Positions 36,738 through 45,414 of a stretch of 64,000 bases of DNA are shown here, piece after piece (position 1 is the first letter of the stretch; each line of letters begins with the position of its first letter). The stretch lies in the NCBI RefSeq assembly GCF_000828055.2, contig NZ_CP010523.2:186001-250000 (forward strand), written 5' to 3'. Below the pieces are notes generated by a model. It was not told where the DNA came from and searched no databases. It saw only the letters and a program-made list of their open reading frames with translations. Position numbers and translations under genes: made by a program. The stretch is from Klebsiella variicola. GTDB taxonomy: Bacteria > Pseudomonadota > Gammaproteobacteria > Enterobacterales > Enterobacteriaceae.

Positions 36738-36877
36738 GCATCTGTGGCCTGTGAGGATGAGAACCTCCGGGGGCAGGAGGTTCGACTCGAGCGAAGCGAG
36801 AGAACGTTGCGTCAGCAACGGCCCGCAGGGCGAGCCACGAAGTGGTGAGTCATCCTCTATCACCGACCAAATTCGAA

Positions 36878-36904
36878 AAGCCTGCTCAACGAGCAGGCTT
36901 TTTT
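36878..36904 (+). terminator. proK terminator, copy 2
   Basis: The second copy of the AAGCCTGCTC/GAGCAGGCTT hairpin, 167 bases after the first, with loop AAC in place of AAT. Confidence 0.85.
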
Positions 36905-37044
36905 GCATCTGTGGCCTGTGAGGATGAGAACCTCCGGGGGCAGGAGGTTCGACTCGAGCGAAGCGAGAGAACGTTGCGTCAGCAACGGCCCGCAGGGCGA
37001 GCCACGAAGTGGTGAGTCATCCTCTATCACCGACCAAATTCGAA

Positions 37045-37071
37045 AAGCCTGCTCAACGAGCAGGCTTTTTT
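37045..37071 (+). terminator. proK terminator, copy 3
   Basis: The third copy of the same hairpin and T run, in the partial repeat unit. Confidence 0.85.
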
Positions 37072-37125
37072 GCATCTGAGGCCTGTGAGGATGAGAACCT
37101 CCGGGGGCAGAGTTCGACTTGTGTT

Positions 37126-37160
37126 CCGTAGGCCCGCGCAATCGCAGCGCCGCCGGGCAT
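37126..37160 (-). repeat. REP (palindromic unit) element
   Basis: CCGTAGGCCCGCG...GCAGCGCCGCCGGGCAT is the reverse of an enterobacterial REP unit (GCCGG...GGCCTACGG). It lies just after the tandem repeats end. From here to the ERIC element at 37686 the sequence is AT-rich and should contain the dppA promoter, but I could not place it with confidence. Confidence 0.75.
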
Positions 37161-37685
37161 CATCAGTGCGCCACTGGCCAAAAATTCCACCAAAATCACA
37201 ATAAACGACTTTACCCACGTTTCCAGCCAGCTATTCGCTATTTTGTGACATCTTCCATTGCATTTTTTTATCGATGAACAGATCTTTTTTCGCGAAGCTT
37301 ATGGCTAAATGTAGCATTTTCCGCTGTGCGCTTTAACGTTCGCGCTATTAATCGCTCACATATTGGTCACACGGCAAGAAATTTTTCTCATTTGTTGGAA
37401 TTGTTTCCCTCTGCGTGTTGCAAATTATTAAGGTCATTATTCTGCTTATTGACCCGTAGCATAAATTTCTCTGCTGAAAATAGCGCCTTGAAGTTTTTTT
37501 AATCTTTGCCTGCCGTTTCTCACGCTGGATGTAAAACCCGGCTGGCTGTATTGACGTTTCCCCATTCTGTTGACAGATTGTAGGGCATGAGGGGCATTTC
37601 ATGGAGAATCCGTACTGCAACTCAGTCGTTTTTGCGAAAGGAATCCCCATCTCTCTCTACGCCTTCGGGCACCACCGACTGGACC

Positions 37686-37813
37686 GGGTATATTCTAAAT
37701 AGTTCGAGCTGCGGAAAGGCGGCAAGTGTACGAGCTCCCCTGAGCATAGATAACGATGTGACTGGGATGATCGAGCGCAGCCAACGCATCCGTTGTTTGA
37801 AATAGGACGAATA
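37686..37813. repeat. ERIC element in the dppA upstream region
   Basis: It runs from GGGTATATTC through GTTCGAGCTGCGGAAAGGCG and GCAAGTG, then TGTGACTGGGATGATCGAGC and GCAGCCAACGCATCC, ending near TTTGAAATAGGACGAATA. This follows the ERIC consensus over its full ~127 bases in forward orientation. It ends about 60 bases before the dppA ATG. Confidence 0.88.
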
Positions 37814-37842
37814 AAAATAAATAAAGGTCCGGCGGATATATG

Positions 37843-37856
37843 CAAACAACATCACA
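37843..37856 (+). promoter_or_regulatory. candidate GcvB sRNA target in the dppA leader
   Basis: CAAACAACATCACA lies 17-30 bases before the dppA start. It is the CA-rich type of site bound by the GU-rich R1 region of GcvB, a known repressor of dppA in Salmonella and E. coli. Confidence 0.5.
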
Positions 37857-37872
37857 GTTTTGGAGCAGAATA

Positions 37873-39480
37873 ATGAGTATTTCCTTGAAGAAATCAGGGA
37901 TGCTGAAGCTTGGTCTGAGCCTGGTCGCCATGACCGTCGCCGCCAGCGTGCAAGCGAAAACCCTGGTTTATTGTTCTGAAGGCTCGCCGGAAGGCTTTAA
38001 CCCACAGCTCTTCACCTCTGGCACCACCTATGACGCCAGTTCCGTACCGATCTATAACCGCCTGGTCGAATTTAAAACCGGTACGACGGAAGTTATTCCA
38101 GGGCTTGCTGAGAAATGGGAAGTCAGTCCTGATGGCAAAACCTATACTTTCCATCTGCGCCAGGGCGTGAAGTGGCAAGATAATAAAGACTTCAAACCCA
38201 CCCGTGACCTGAACGCCGATGACATCGTGTTCTCCTTCGATCGCCAGAAGAATACCAATAACCCGTACCATAAAGTTTCTGGCGGCAGCTATGAATACTT
38301 TGAAGGGATGGGGTTACCGGACCTGATTAGCGAAGTGAAGAAAGTGGACGATAAAACCGTCCAGTTCGTCCTGACTCGCCCGGAAGCGCCGTTCCTCGCT
38401 GACCTGGCCATGGACTTCGCCTCTATCCTGTCGAAAGAGTATGCCGATAACATGCTGAAAGCCGGCACGCCGGAAAAAGTGGACCTCAATCCTATCGGTA
38501 CCGGCCCATTCCAGCTGCTGCAGTACCAGAAAGATTCCCGCATTCTGTATAAAGCCTTCCCGGGCTACTGGGGTACCAAGCCGAAGATCGATCGTCTGGT
38601 CTTCTCCATCACCCCGGACGCTTCCGTGCGCTATGCCAAACTGCAGAAAAATGAGTGCCAGGTGATGCCGTACCCGAACCCGGCGGACATCGCGCGCATG
38701 AAGGAAGATAAGAACATTACCCTGCTGGAACAGCCGGGCCTGAACGTCGGTTATCTCTCCTTCAACACCGAGAAGAAACCGCTGGACGACGTCAAAGTTC
38801 GTCAGGCGCTGACCTACGCGGTGAACAAAGAAGCGATCATCAAAGCCGTTTACCAGGGCGCAGGCCAGGCGGCGAAGAACCTGATCCCGCCGACTATGTG
38901 GGGCTATAACGACGACGTTAAGGACTACACCTACGATCCGGAGAAGGCGAAACAGCTGCTGAAAGAAGCGGGCCTGGAAAAAGGCTTCACCATCGACCTG
39001 TGGGCAATGCCAGTACAGCGTCCGTACAACCCGAATGCTCGCCGTATGGCTGAAATGATCCAGGCCGACTGGGCGAAAGTCGGGGTCCAGGCCAAGATTG
39101 TTACCTATGAGTGGGGTGAATATCTGAAGCGGGCGAAAGCGGGCGAGCACCAGACCGTAATGATGGGCTGGACCGGCGACAACGGGGATCCGGATAACTT
39201 CTTCGCGACCCTGTTCAGCTGCGCCGCAGCGAAAGACGGCTCCAACTACTCGCGCTGGTGCTATAAGCCGTTTGAAGATTTGATTCAGCCGGCCCGCGCT
39301 ACCGACGACCACAACAAGCGTATTGAACTGTACAAACAGGCTCAGGTAGTGATGCATGATCAGGCTCCAGCGCTGATCATCGCCCACTCCACCGTCTATG
39401 AGCCGGTGCGTAAAGAAGTCAAAGGCTATGTGGTGGATCCGCTGGGCAAACACCACTTCGATAACGTCTCCGTCGAATAA
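37873..39480 (+). CDS. dppA: DppA, periplasmic dipeptide-binding protein
   Basis: The solute-binding protein of the dipeptide (and heme/5-aminolevulinate) importer, 535 residues, equal to E. coli DppA and highly similar. The signal peptide is MSISLKKSGMLKLGLSLVAM, cleaved after VQA. The SBP_bac_5 fold segments TLVYCSEGSPEGFNPQLF and MGWTGDNGDPDNFFATLFSC are present. I use the ATG at 37873 with TGGAG upstream, matching E. coli; the frame opens at 37840 without support. First gene of dppABCDF; hairpins after it probably reduce read-through into dppB. Confidence 0.98.
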   Translation: MSISLKKSGMLKLGLSLVAMTVAASVQAKTLVYCSEGSPEGFNPQLFTSGTTYDASSVPIYNRLVEFKTGTTEVIPGLAEKWEVSPDGKTYTFHLRQGVKWQDNKDFKPTRDLNADDIVFSFDRQKNTNNPYHKVSGGSYEYFEGMGLPDLISEVKKVDDKTVQFVLTRPEAPFLADLAMDFASILSKEYADNMLKAGTPEKVDLNPIGTGPFQLLQYQKDSRILYKAFPGYWGTKPKIDRLVFSITPDASVRYAKLQKNECQVMPYPNPADIARMKEDKNITLLEQPGLNVGYLSFNTEKKPLDDVKVRQALTYAVNKEAIIKAVYQGAGQAAKNLIPPTMWGYNDDVKDYTYDPEKAKQLLKEAGLEKGFTIDLWAMPVQRPYNPNARRMAEMIQADWAKVGVQAKIVTYEWGEYLKRAKAGEHQTVMMGWTGDNGDPDNFFATLFSCAAAKDGSNYSRWCYKPFEDLIQPARATDDHNKRIELYKQAQVVMHDQAPALIIAHSTVYEPVRKEVKGYVVDPLGKHHFDNVSVE

Positions 39481-39499
39481 TAAGCACGATGCCTGACCT

Positions 39500-39520
39500 C
39501 CTCTCCCCTTGCGGGAGAGG
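39500..39520 (+). other. dppA-dppB intercistronic hairpin 1
   Basis: CCTCTCCC (39500-39507) pairs with GGGAGAGG (39513-39520), 20 bases after the dppA stop. It has no T run. Confidence 0.7.
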
Positions 39521-39569
39521 TAGGGGGCGTATTCCCGCTATTCCGGGGAATGCTTTTGTGAGCAATACA

Positions 39570-39595
39570 GACGCCCTGTCGCCAGGCGGGGCGTC
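39570..39595 (+). other. dppA-dppB intercistronic hairpin 2
   Basis: GACGCCC (39570-39576) pairs with GGGCGTC (39589-39595), with CTG/CAGG-type inner pairing, 20 bases before the dppB ATG. With the first hairpin it probably protects dppA mRNA. Confidence 0.65.
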
Positions 39596-39614
39596 ACTAG
39601 AGAGAATCCGGGTT

Positions 39615-40634
39615 ATGTTGCAGTTTATTCTCCGACGTCTGGGACTCGTCATCCCGACATTTATCGGTATCACCCTTCTCACCTTTGCCTTCGTCCATAT
39701 GATCCCCGGCGATCCGGTGATGATTATGGCGGGTGAACGTGGTATTTCCCCCGAGCGTCACGCGCAGCTGCTGGCCGAAATGGGCCTTGATAAGCCGCTG
39801 TGGCAGCAATATGCCCATTACATTTGGGGCGTACTGCACGGCGATTTAGGCATCTCGCTGAAAAGCCGCATTCCCGTGTGGCAAGAGTTTGTCCCGCGCT
39901 TTAAAGCCACCCTTGAGCTGGGCGTTTGCGCGATGATTTTCGCTGTCGCCGTCGGTATTCCGGTGGGCGTGCTGGCTGCGGTAAAACGCGGATCCATCTT
40001 TGACCACACCGCCGTGGGTCTGGCGCTGACCGGCTACTCCATGCCTATCTTCTGGTGGGGCATGATGCTGATTATGCTGGTTTCGGTGCAGCTGAACCTG
40101 ACGCCGGTCTCCGGGCGTATCAGCGATACGGTGTTCCTTGACGATACTCTGCCGCTGACCGGCTTCATGCTGATCGACACCGCCATCTGGGGCGAGCAGG
40201 GCGACTTTATTGACGCCTTAATGCATATGATCCTGCCGGCTATCGTGCTGGGCACCATCCCGCTGGCGGTGATTGTGCGTATGACCCGTTCGTCGATGCT
40301 GGAAGTGCTCGGCGAAGACTACATTCGTACCGCGCGCGCCAAAGGGCTGACCCGGATGCGAGTGATTGTGGTCCATGCGCTGCGCAACGCGATGCTGCCA
40401 GTGGTCACGGTCATTGGCCTGCAGGTGGGCACGCTGCTGGCGGGCGCCATCCTGACGGAAACCATTTTCTCATGGCCTGGTTTAGGCCGCTGGCTGATCG
40501 ACGCGCTGCAGCGTCGCGATTATCCGGTGGTGCAGGGCGGGGTGCTGCTGGTGGCGACGATGATTATCCTCGTCAACCTGCTGGTCGACCTGCTGTATGG
40601 CGTGGTGAACCCGCGTATCCGGCATAAGAAGTAA
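39615..40634 (+). CDS. dppB: DppB, dipeptide ABC transporter permease
   Basis: An inner-membrane permease with six predicted helices, 339 residues, equal to E. coli DppB. The EAA-type loop is EDYIRTARAKGLTRMRVIVVHALRNA (split here across residues about 230-255). The ATG at 39615 (MLQFIL) matches E. coli; the open frame from 39489 runs through intercistronic hairpins and is not coding. It partners with DppC. Confidence 0.97.
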   Translation: MLQFILRRLGLVIPTFIGITLLTFAFVHMIPGDPVMIMAGERGISPERHAQLLAEMGLDKPLWQQYAHYIWGVLHGDLGISLKSRIPVWQEFVPRFKATLELGVCAMIFAVAVGIPVGVLAAVKRGSIFDHTAVGLALTGYSMPIFWWGMMLIMLVSVQLNLTPVSGRISDTVFLDDTLPLTGFMLIDTAIWGEQGDFIDALMHMILPAIVLGTIPLAVIVRMTRSSMLEVLGEDYIRTARAKGLTRMRVIVVHALRNAMLPVVTVIGLQVGTLLAGAILTETIFSWPGLGRWLIDALQRRDYPVVQGGVLLVATMIILVNLLVDLLYGVVNPRIRHKK

Positions 40635-40643
40635 GGGGCCATC

Positions 40644-41546
40644 ATGTCACAAGTTACTGAGAATAAAGCGATTGCTGCACCGGTGCCAATGACCCCGTTG
40701 CAGGAGTTCTGGCACTATTTCAAACGCAACAAAGGCGCGGTCGTCGGTCTGGTGTACGTGGCGGTGATGATTATCATCGCGGTGTTCGCCAACTTCCTCG
40801 CCCCGTATAACCCGGCGGATCAGTTCCGTGATTCGCTGCTGGCGCCGCCGTTCTGGCAGGATGGCGGCAGCCTGGCGCATCTGCTCGGCACCGACGACGT
40901 GGGCCGCGATATTCTGTCGCGTCTGATGTACGGTGCCCGCCTGTCGCTGCTGGTGGGCTGCCTGGTGGTGGTCCTGTCGTTGATCCTTGGCGTGGTGCTC
41001 GGTCTGGTGGCGGGCTATTTCGGCGGGGTGGTGGATTCCATCATTATGCGCGTCGTCGATATTATGCTGGCGCTGCCGAGCCTGCTGCTGGCGCTGGTGC
41101 TGGTGGCTATCTTCGGGCCATCTATCGTCAACGCGTCGCTGGCGCTAACCTTCGTGGCGCTCCCGCACTATGTGCGTCTGACGCGCGCCGCGGTGCTGGT
41201 GGAGGTCAACCGCGACTACGTGACCGCTTCCCGCGTAGCGGGCGCCGGCGCGATGCGCCAGATGTTCGTCAATATTCTTCCCAACTGTCTCGCGCCGCTG
41301 ATCGTTCAGGCGTCGCTGGGCTTTTCTAACGCCATTCTCGATATGGCAGCGCTGGGGTTCCTCGGCATGGGCGCGCAGCCGCCGACGCCTGAGTGGGGCA
41401 CCATGCTCTCCGACGTATTGCAGTTCGCGCAAAGCGCCTGGTGGGTGGTGACCTTCCCGGGCGTGGCGATCCTGCTGACGGTGCTGGCATTTAACCTGAT
41501 GGGTGACGGTCTGCGTGACGCGCTCGATCCCAAACTGAAGCAGTAA
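40644..41546 (+). CDS. dppC: DppC, dipeptide ABC transporter permease
   Basis: The second permease, 300 residues, equal to E. coli DppC. An N-terminal OppC-type helix (about residues 32-53) precedes five further helices. The EAA-type loop [20 protein letters not shown] is present. It starts nine bases after dppB with the ribosome site AAGGGG. Confidence 0.97.
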   Translation: MSQVTENKAIAAPVPMTPLQEFWHYFKRNKGAVVGLVYVAVMIIIAVFANFLAPYNPADQFRDSLLAPPFWQDGGSLAHLLGTDDVGRDILSRLMYGARLSLLVGCLVVVLSLILGVVLGLVAGYFGGVVDSIIMRVVDIMLALPSLLLALVLVAIFGPSIVNASLALTFVALPHYVRLTRAAVLVEVNRDYVTASRVAGAGAMRQMFVNILPNCLAPLIVQASLGFSNAILDMAALGFLGMGAQPPTPEWGTMLSDVLQFAQSAWWVVTFPGVAILLTVLAFNLMGDGLRDALDPKLKQ

Positions 41547-41556
41547 GAGGTTCGAG

Positions 41557-42540
41557 ATGGCGTTATTAAATGTAGATAAATTATCGGTGCATTTCGGCGA
41601 TGAGAACGCGCCGTTCCGCGCCGTAGACCGCATCAGCTATAGCGTGAAGCAGGGTGAAGTGGTTGGCATCGTCGGTGAATCCGGCTCCGGTAAATCCGTC
41701 AGTTCGCTGGCGATTATGGGCCTGATTGACTATCCCGGCCGGGTGATGGCGGACAAACTGGAGTTCAATGGCCGCGACCTGCAGCGCATCTCTGAAAAAG
41801 AGCGGCGTCAGCTGGTGGGGGCGGAAGTGGCGATGATCTTCCAGGATCCGATGACCAGCCTCAATCCGTGCTATACCGTCGGCTACCAGATTATGGAAGC
41901 GATCAAAGTTCATCAGGGCGGCAATAAGCAAACTCGCCGTCAGCGGGCCATCGACCTGCTGAACCTGGTGGGCATTCCCGATCCGGCGTCGCGGCTCGAC
42001 GTTTACCCGCACCAGCTTTCCGGCGGGATGAGTCAGCGCGTGATGATCGCGATGGCGATTGCCTGTCGGCCAAAACTGCTGATTGCCGATGAACCGACCA
42101 CCGCACTGGACGTGACTATTCAGGCGCAGATCATCGAGCTGCTGCTGGAGTTGCAGCAGCAAGAGAATATGGCGCTGGTGCTGATCACCCACGACCTGGC
42201 GCTGGTGGCCGAGGCGGCGCATAAAATTATCGTCATGTATGCGGGTCAGGTGGTGGAGACCGGTGATGCGAAGGATATCTTCCGCGCGCCGCGTCATCCG
42301 TACACCCAGGCGCTGCTGCGCGCGCTGCCGGAGTTCGCCCAGGATAAGGCGCGTCTGGCGTCGCTGCCGGGCGTGGTGCCGGGGAAATATGACCGTCCTG
42401 TCGGCTGTCTGCTGAACCCGCGCTGCCCCTATGCCACGGATAAATGCCGGAGCGAAGAGCCCGCGCTCGCGGATCTTACCGGCGGCCGTCAGTCTAAATG
42501 TCACTACCCACTCGATGATGCCGGGAGGCCTGGATTATGA
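41557..42540 (+). CDS. dppD: DppD, dipeptide ABC transporter ATPase
   Basis: A 327-residue ATPase, equal to E. coli DppD. Walker [10 protein letters not shown], signature [12 protein letters not shown] and Walker [12 protein letters not shown] are present. The C-terminal oligopeptide-transporter domain has the Cys-rich motif [14 protein letters not shown], typical of the Fe-S-binding tail of Dpp/Opp ATPases. Its 3' end overlaps dppF by four bases (ATGA). Confidence 0.97.
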   Translation: MALLNVDKLSVHFGDENAPFRAVDRISYSVKQGEVVGIVGESGSGKSVSSLAIMGLIDYPGRVMADKLEFNGRDLQRISEKERRQLVGAEVAMIFQDPMTSLNPCYTVGYQIMEAIKVHQGGNKQTRRQRAIDLLNLVGIPDPASRLDVYPHQLSGGMSQRVMIAMAIACRPKLLIADEPTTALDVTIQAQIIELLLELQQQENMALVLITHDLALVAEAAHKIIVMYAGQVVETGDAKDIFRAPRHPYTQALLRALPEFAQDKARLASLPGVVPGKYDRPVGCLLNPRCPYATDKCRSEEPALADLTGGRQSKCHYPLDDAGRPGL

Positions 42541-43550
42541 GTACGCAAAAGGCCGCCACGCAACAACCGCTGTTGCAGGCCATTGATCTGAAAAAACACT
42601 ACCCGGTGAAGAAGGGAATATTCGCCCCGGAACGACTGGTGAAAGCGCTGGACGGCGTCTCCTTTACCCTTGAGCGTGGTAAAACGCTGGCGGTGGTGGG
42701 AGAGTCGGGCTGCGGCAAATCGACCCTCGGTCGTCTGCTGACAATGATTGAGATCCCCACCGGCGGTGAGCTGTATTATCAGGGGCAGGATCTGCTTAAG
42801 CACGACCCGCAGGCGCAGAAGCTCCGGCGGCAGAAAATCCAGATTGTGTTCCAGAACCCGTATGGTTCGCTAAACCCGCGTAAAAAAGTGGGGCAGATTC
42901 TGGAAGAGCCGCTGTTGATTAACAGCAGCCTGAGTAAAGAGCAGCGCCGTGAAAAAGCGCTGGCGATGATGGCGAAGGTCGGCCTGAAAACCGAGCATTA
43001 CGATCGCTACCCGCATATGTTCTCCGGCGGTCAGCGTCAGCGTATCGCTATTGCCCGCGGGCTGATGCTGGATCCGGACGTGGTGATTGCCGATGAGCCG
43101 GTTTCCGCGCTGGACGTTTCGGTACGTGCCCAGGTGCTGAACCTGATGATGGATCTGCAGCAGGATTTAGGGCTGTCCTACGTGTTTATCTCCCACGACC
43201 TGTCGGTCGTCGAGCACATCGCTGATGAAGTGATGGTGATGTATCTCGGCCGCTGCGTGGAGAAGGGCACCAAGGACCAGATCTTCAACAATCCGCGTCA
43301 TCCGTACACCCAGGCGCTGTTGTCGGCGACGCCGCGTCTGAATCCGGACGATCGGCGCGAGCGGATCAAGCTGACCGGCGAACTGCCGAGCCCGCTGAAC
43401 CCACCGCCGGGCTGCGCCTTTAACGCGCGCTGCCGTCGACGCTTTGGTCCCTGCACCCAGCTTCAGCCGCAGCTTAAGGATTACGGCGGCCAGCTGGTAG
43501 CCTGCTTTGCCGTCGATCAGGATGAGAATCCGCAAAAACCCCACGCCTGA
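42537..43550 (+). CDS. dppF: DppF, dipeptide ABC transporter ATPase
   Basis: The second ATPase, 337 residues (E. coli 334). Walker [10 protein letters not shown], signature [12 protein letters not shown] and Walker [12 protein letters not shown] are present, with a C-terminal Cys motif [14 protein letters not shown]. Translation is coupled to dppD through the ATGA overlap. Last gene of the operon, followed by a terminator hairpin. Confidence 0.97.
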   Translation: MSTQKAATQQPLLQAIDLKKHYPVKKGIFAPERLVKALDGVSFTLERGKTLAVVGESGCGKSTLGRLLTMIEIPTGGELYYQGQDLLKHDPQAQKLRRQKIQIVFQNPYGSLNPRKKVGQILEEPLLINSSLSKEQRREKALAMMAKVGLKTEHYDRYPHMFSGGQRQRIAIARGLMLDPDVVIADEPVSALDVSVRAQVLNLMMDLQQDLGLSYVFISHDLSVVEHIADEVMVMYLGRCVEKGTKDQIFNNPRHPYTQALLSATPRLNPDDRRERIKLTGELPSPLNPPPGCAFNARCRRRFGPCTQLQPQLKDYGGQLVACFAVDQDENPQKPHA

Positions 43551-43556
43551 TGGCAC

Positions 43557-43590
43557 ACTCCCGGTCCCAGGACCGGGAGTTTCTCTTCCG
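43557..43590 (+). terminator. dpp operon terminator
   Basis: An 11-pair stem, ACTCCCGGTCC (43557-43567) with GGACCGGGAGT (43570-43580), is followed by TTTCTCTTCC, an imperfect T run. Confidence 0.7.
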
Positions 43591-44064
43591 CCGGAGAGGA
43601 AACCTGGCAACACCGTTTATTACCGCAGTTTCTGCCATACTCTCGGAGCATTCTTCGTCGATTATCCGAAAAAATAAGCCTTTCAGTCCATTTTTATAGA
43701 ATTAAAGAGAAATTAAAATGGTTCAGGTTTATTCTTTCGTTCAACTGACGCTATGATTTCATCATGGCGTAATACTTTTATATAAAAACGACTGGGAAGC
43801 GCGATGGTTGCGGGGGTTAAGGATGTACGCATACCTAAAAAATGGGGCTATCCTTCTGAAAGGGAAGTGTTAGTGTAGCGATACTTCTGCCGTGGAATCA
43901 TCCCAAAAATCAAATTCTAAACTATTATAACCCTGTCAATCGTGTGTATTGGTACGTCACCACCGGCGCTTTATCTGCCATACCAGAAGCGTCACGATAT
44001 TTTTAATATACCCAGAAAATAACAACAAACTTAATATGAAATTTTTAAAATCATGAGGTTATCA
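43584..44064. promoter_or_regulatory. AT-rich upstream region of the bcsO cluster
   Basis: About 480 bases with much lower GC than its flanks, between dppF and bcsO. It should contain the cluster promoter, but none is clear enough to assign. It also holds a 24-codon open frame (43804-43878) with a GGGAAG ribosome-site candidate, listed separately. Confidence 0.45.
43804..43878 (+). CDS. candidate small ORF upstream of bcsO
   Basis: ATG at 43804 to TAG at 43878 encodes 24 residues (MVAGVKDVRIPKKWGYPSER then EVLV). GGGAAG lies at 43794-43799. It is basic and hydrophilic, with no membrane segment and no known relative that I recognise. It could be a leader peptide or chance. Confidence 0.25.
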   Translation: MVAGVKDVRIPKKWGYPSEREVLV

Positions 44065-44601
44065 ATGAACCATTATGATGATCTGCAGCGCTTTCAAGAA
44101 AAAACGCGGACGCAAAACCTCAAATTTCAGGATCTTTCTTCGCAAGCCGCCACGCGGGAACATGGGGATTGGGCGATCCTCAATCAGCTGAATCCCGACG
44201 CCGGGAAACCCGCTTCTCTGGCGCTGGGAGGGTCGGTCTCCGCGCCGCTGCCGCAGCCCGTGCCTGCGGATCTCTTCCAGCGTGTCGACCCTGTGGTCGC
44301 CGCGCCAGCATCACCTCCGGTTGCGCCAGTCCCCCCAGTTATTGCCGCGATCCCACTGCCGGTCGCAGAACCTGCAATGCCGGAACCTGTCGCTCCGGCG
44401 CCGGCGATGACGGCAGAGCCCTTGGCAGCGACGCCAGTACCTGAACCGGTGATGTCCCCGCCGCCGAGGATGGCCCCGCGGCCTGCGCCGGGCGCCGACA
44501 ACTATGCCCACCTGTTCGCGGCAAAAACCGCGGAGCCGGTGGCGAAAAATAAAGACCAGCCTTTGAAATCTCTTCTGGAAAGGATCGCTACATGCCGTTG
44601 A
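44065..44601 (+). CDS. bcsO: BcsO, proline-rich cellulose biosynthesis protein
   Basis: A 178-residue protein: a charged N-terminal segment (MNHYDDLQRFQEKTRTQNLK) and then a long Pro/Ala/Val-rich low-complexity region (about residues 45-150). The C-terminal motif NYAHLFAAKTAEP...LKSLLERIA resembles the conserved tail of BcsO/BcsP/BcsR-type accessory proteins. It leads a bcsQABCDZ cluster, the typical bcsO position. The function is unknown; a regulatory or localising role with BcsQ is inferred. The ATG at 44065 follows GAGG. The stop overlaps bcsQ by ten bases. Confidence 0.75.
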   Translation: MNHYDDLQRFQEKTRTQNLKFQDLSSQAATREHGDWAILNQLNPDAGKPASLALGGSVSAPLPQPVPADLFQRVDPVVAAPASPPVAPVPPVIAAIPLPVAEPAMPEPVAPAPAMTAEPLAATPVPEPVMSPPPRMAPRPAPGADNYAHLFAAKTAEPVAKNKDQPLKSLLERIATCR

Positions 44602-45395
44602 TTTGCGTCTGTTCACCGAAAGGTGGCGTGGGGAAAACGACCCTTGCGGCCAATTTAGCTTATTCGCTGGCGCGGACCGGCAGCAAAGTCCTGGCGCTGG
44701 ATTTTGACGTCCAGAATGCGCTGCGTTTGCATTTTGGCGTGCCGTTGAGCGATGAGCGGGGCTACGTGGCGAAGGCGCTGGAACTGCATGACTGGAGCCA
44801 GTGTGTGCTGAGCGCCGGCAGCAATATTTTCGTCCTGCCTTACGGCGAAGTGAGCGAAGCGCAGCGTCAGGCGTTTGATGAGCAACTGACCCACAATGAC
44901 CATTTTCTCCAGCGCGGTCTGTCGGCGCTGCTCAATTATCCCGGGCTTATCACCATCGCCGATATGCCGCCAGGGCCTTCACCGGCGCTGAAGGCCCTGA
45001 CGGGGCTGGCGGATCTGCATCTGATCCCGCTGCTGGCGGATACCGCCTCAATGTCGACCCTGGCGCACGTGGAAAAGCAGCGCCTGACCGGCGGGGCGCT
45101 GAATCACAAGCACGGGCACTATTTCGTCATAAACCAAAGCGATAGCCGTCGCCAGGTCAGCCGGGACGTCACCAGCCTGATGGAAGAGAAACTGGGCGAG
45201 CGGCTGCTTGGCGTGATCCATCGTGATGAAAGCGTGGTAGAGGCTAATGCCTCGCAGAAGTCGATCCTGGACTTCAACGCCTCCTCCGCAGCGGCCTTTG
45301 ATATTGAAATCATGGCTAAAAAAATATCTTCGCTGTTGGGTATCCACATTGGCGATGGCACGGTGCACAGCCAGCCACGCATGTCAGGGCTTTAA
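44592..45395 (+). CDS. bcsQ: BcsQ-type MinD/ParA ATPase, first cluster
   Basis: A 267-residue deviant-Walker ATPase. The P-loop SPKGGVGKTTLAANLAYSLA is canonical, with both the signature Lys and the catalytic Lys. Switch segments LDFDVQNALRL and IADMPPGPSPAL follow. BcsQ proteins help to place and assemble the cellulose synthase, often at the pole. It overlaps bcsO by ten bases and lies 19 bases before bcsA. The paralogue at 59399 has a degenerate P-loop. Confidence 0.85.
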   Translation: MPLICVCSPKGGVGKTTLAANLAYSLARTGSKVLALDFDVQNALRLHFGVPLSDERGYVAKALELHDWSQCVLSAGSNIFVLPYGEVSEAQRQAFDEQLTHNDHFLQRGLSALLNYPGLITIADMPPGPSPALKALTGLADLHLIPLLADTASMSTLAHVEKQRLTGGALNHKHGHYFVINQSDSRRQVSRDVTSLMEEKLGERLLGVIHRDESVVEANASQKSILDFNASSAAAFDIEIMAKKISSLLGIHIGDGTVHSQPRMSGL

Positions 45396-45414
45396 CTTAT
45401 TGCAGGGCTGCTGA

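Larger units (their letters stand above)
36703..37121 (+). repeat. 167-bp tandem repeats carrying the tRNA-Pro 3' end
   Basis: Directly after proK a 167-base unit occurs twice in full (about 36703-36869 and 36870-37036) and a third time in part (37037-37121). Each unit has the terminator, a spacer with several short inverted repeats, then the last ~17 bases of the tRNA (TCCTCTATCACCGACCA). The CCA ends fall at 36702, 36869 and 37036, exactly 167 apart. The copies differ at only a few bases (AAT/AAC in the terminator loop; GTGG/GAGG in copy 3). Confidence 0.95.

Noticed and set aside
36703-37121. CRISPR array
   Set aside because: The direct repeats are 167 bp, contiguous and tRNA-derived, with no short repeat-spacer pattern and no cas gene.
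37348-37855. Small minus-strand frames in the dppA upstream region
   Set aside because: They lie in AT-rich promoter DNA and the ERIC element, with no ribosome sites.
38314-39456. 380-codon minus-strand open frame across dppA
   Set aside because: It is antisense to a conserved binding-protein gene and has no motif.
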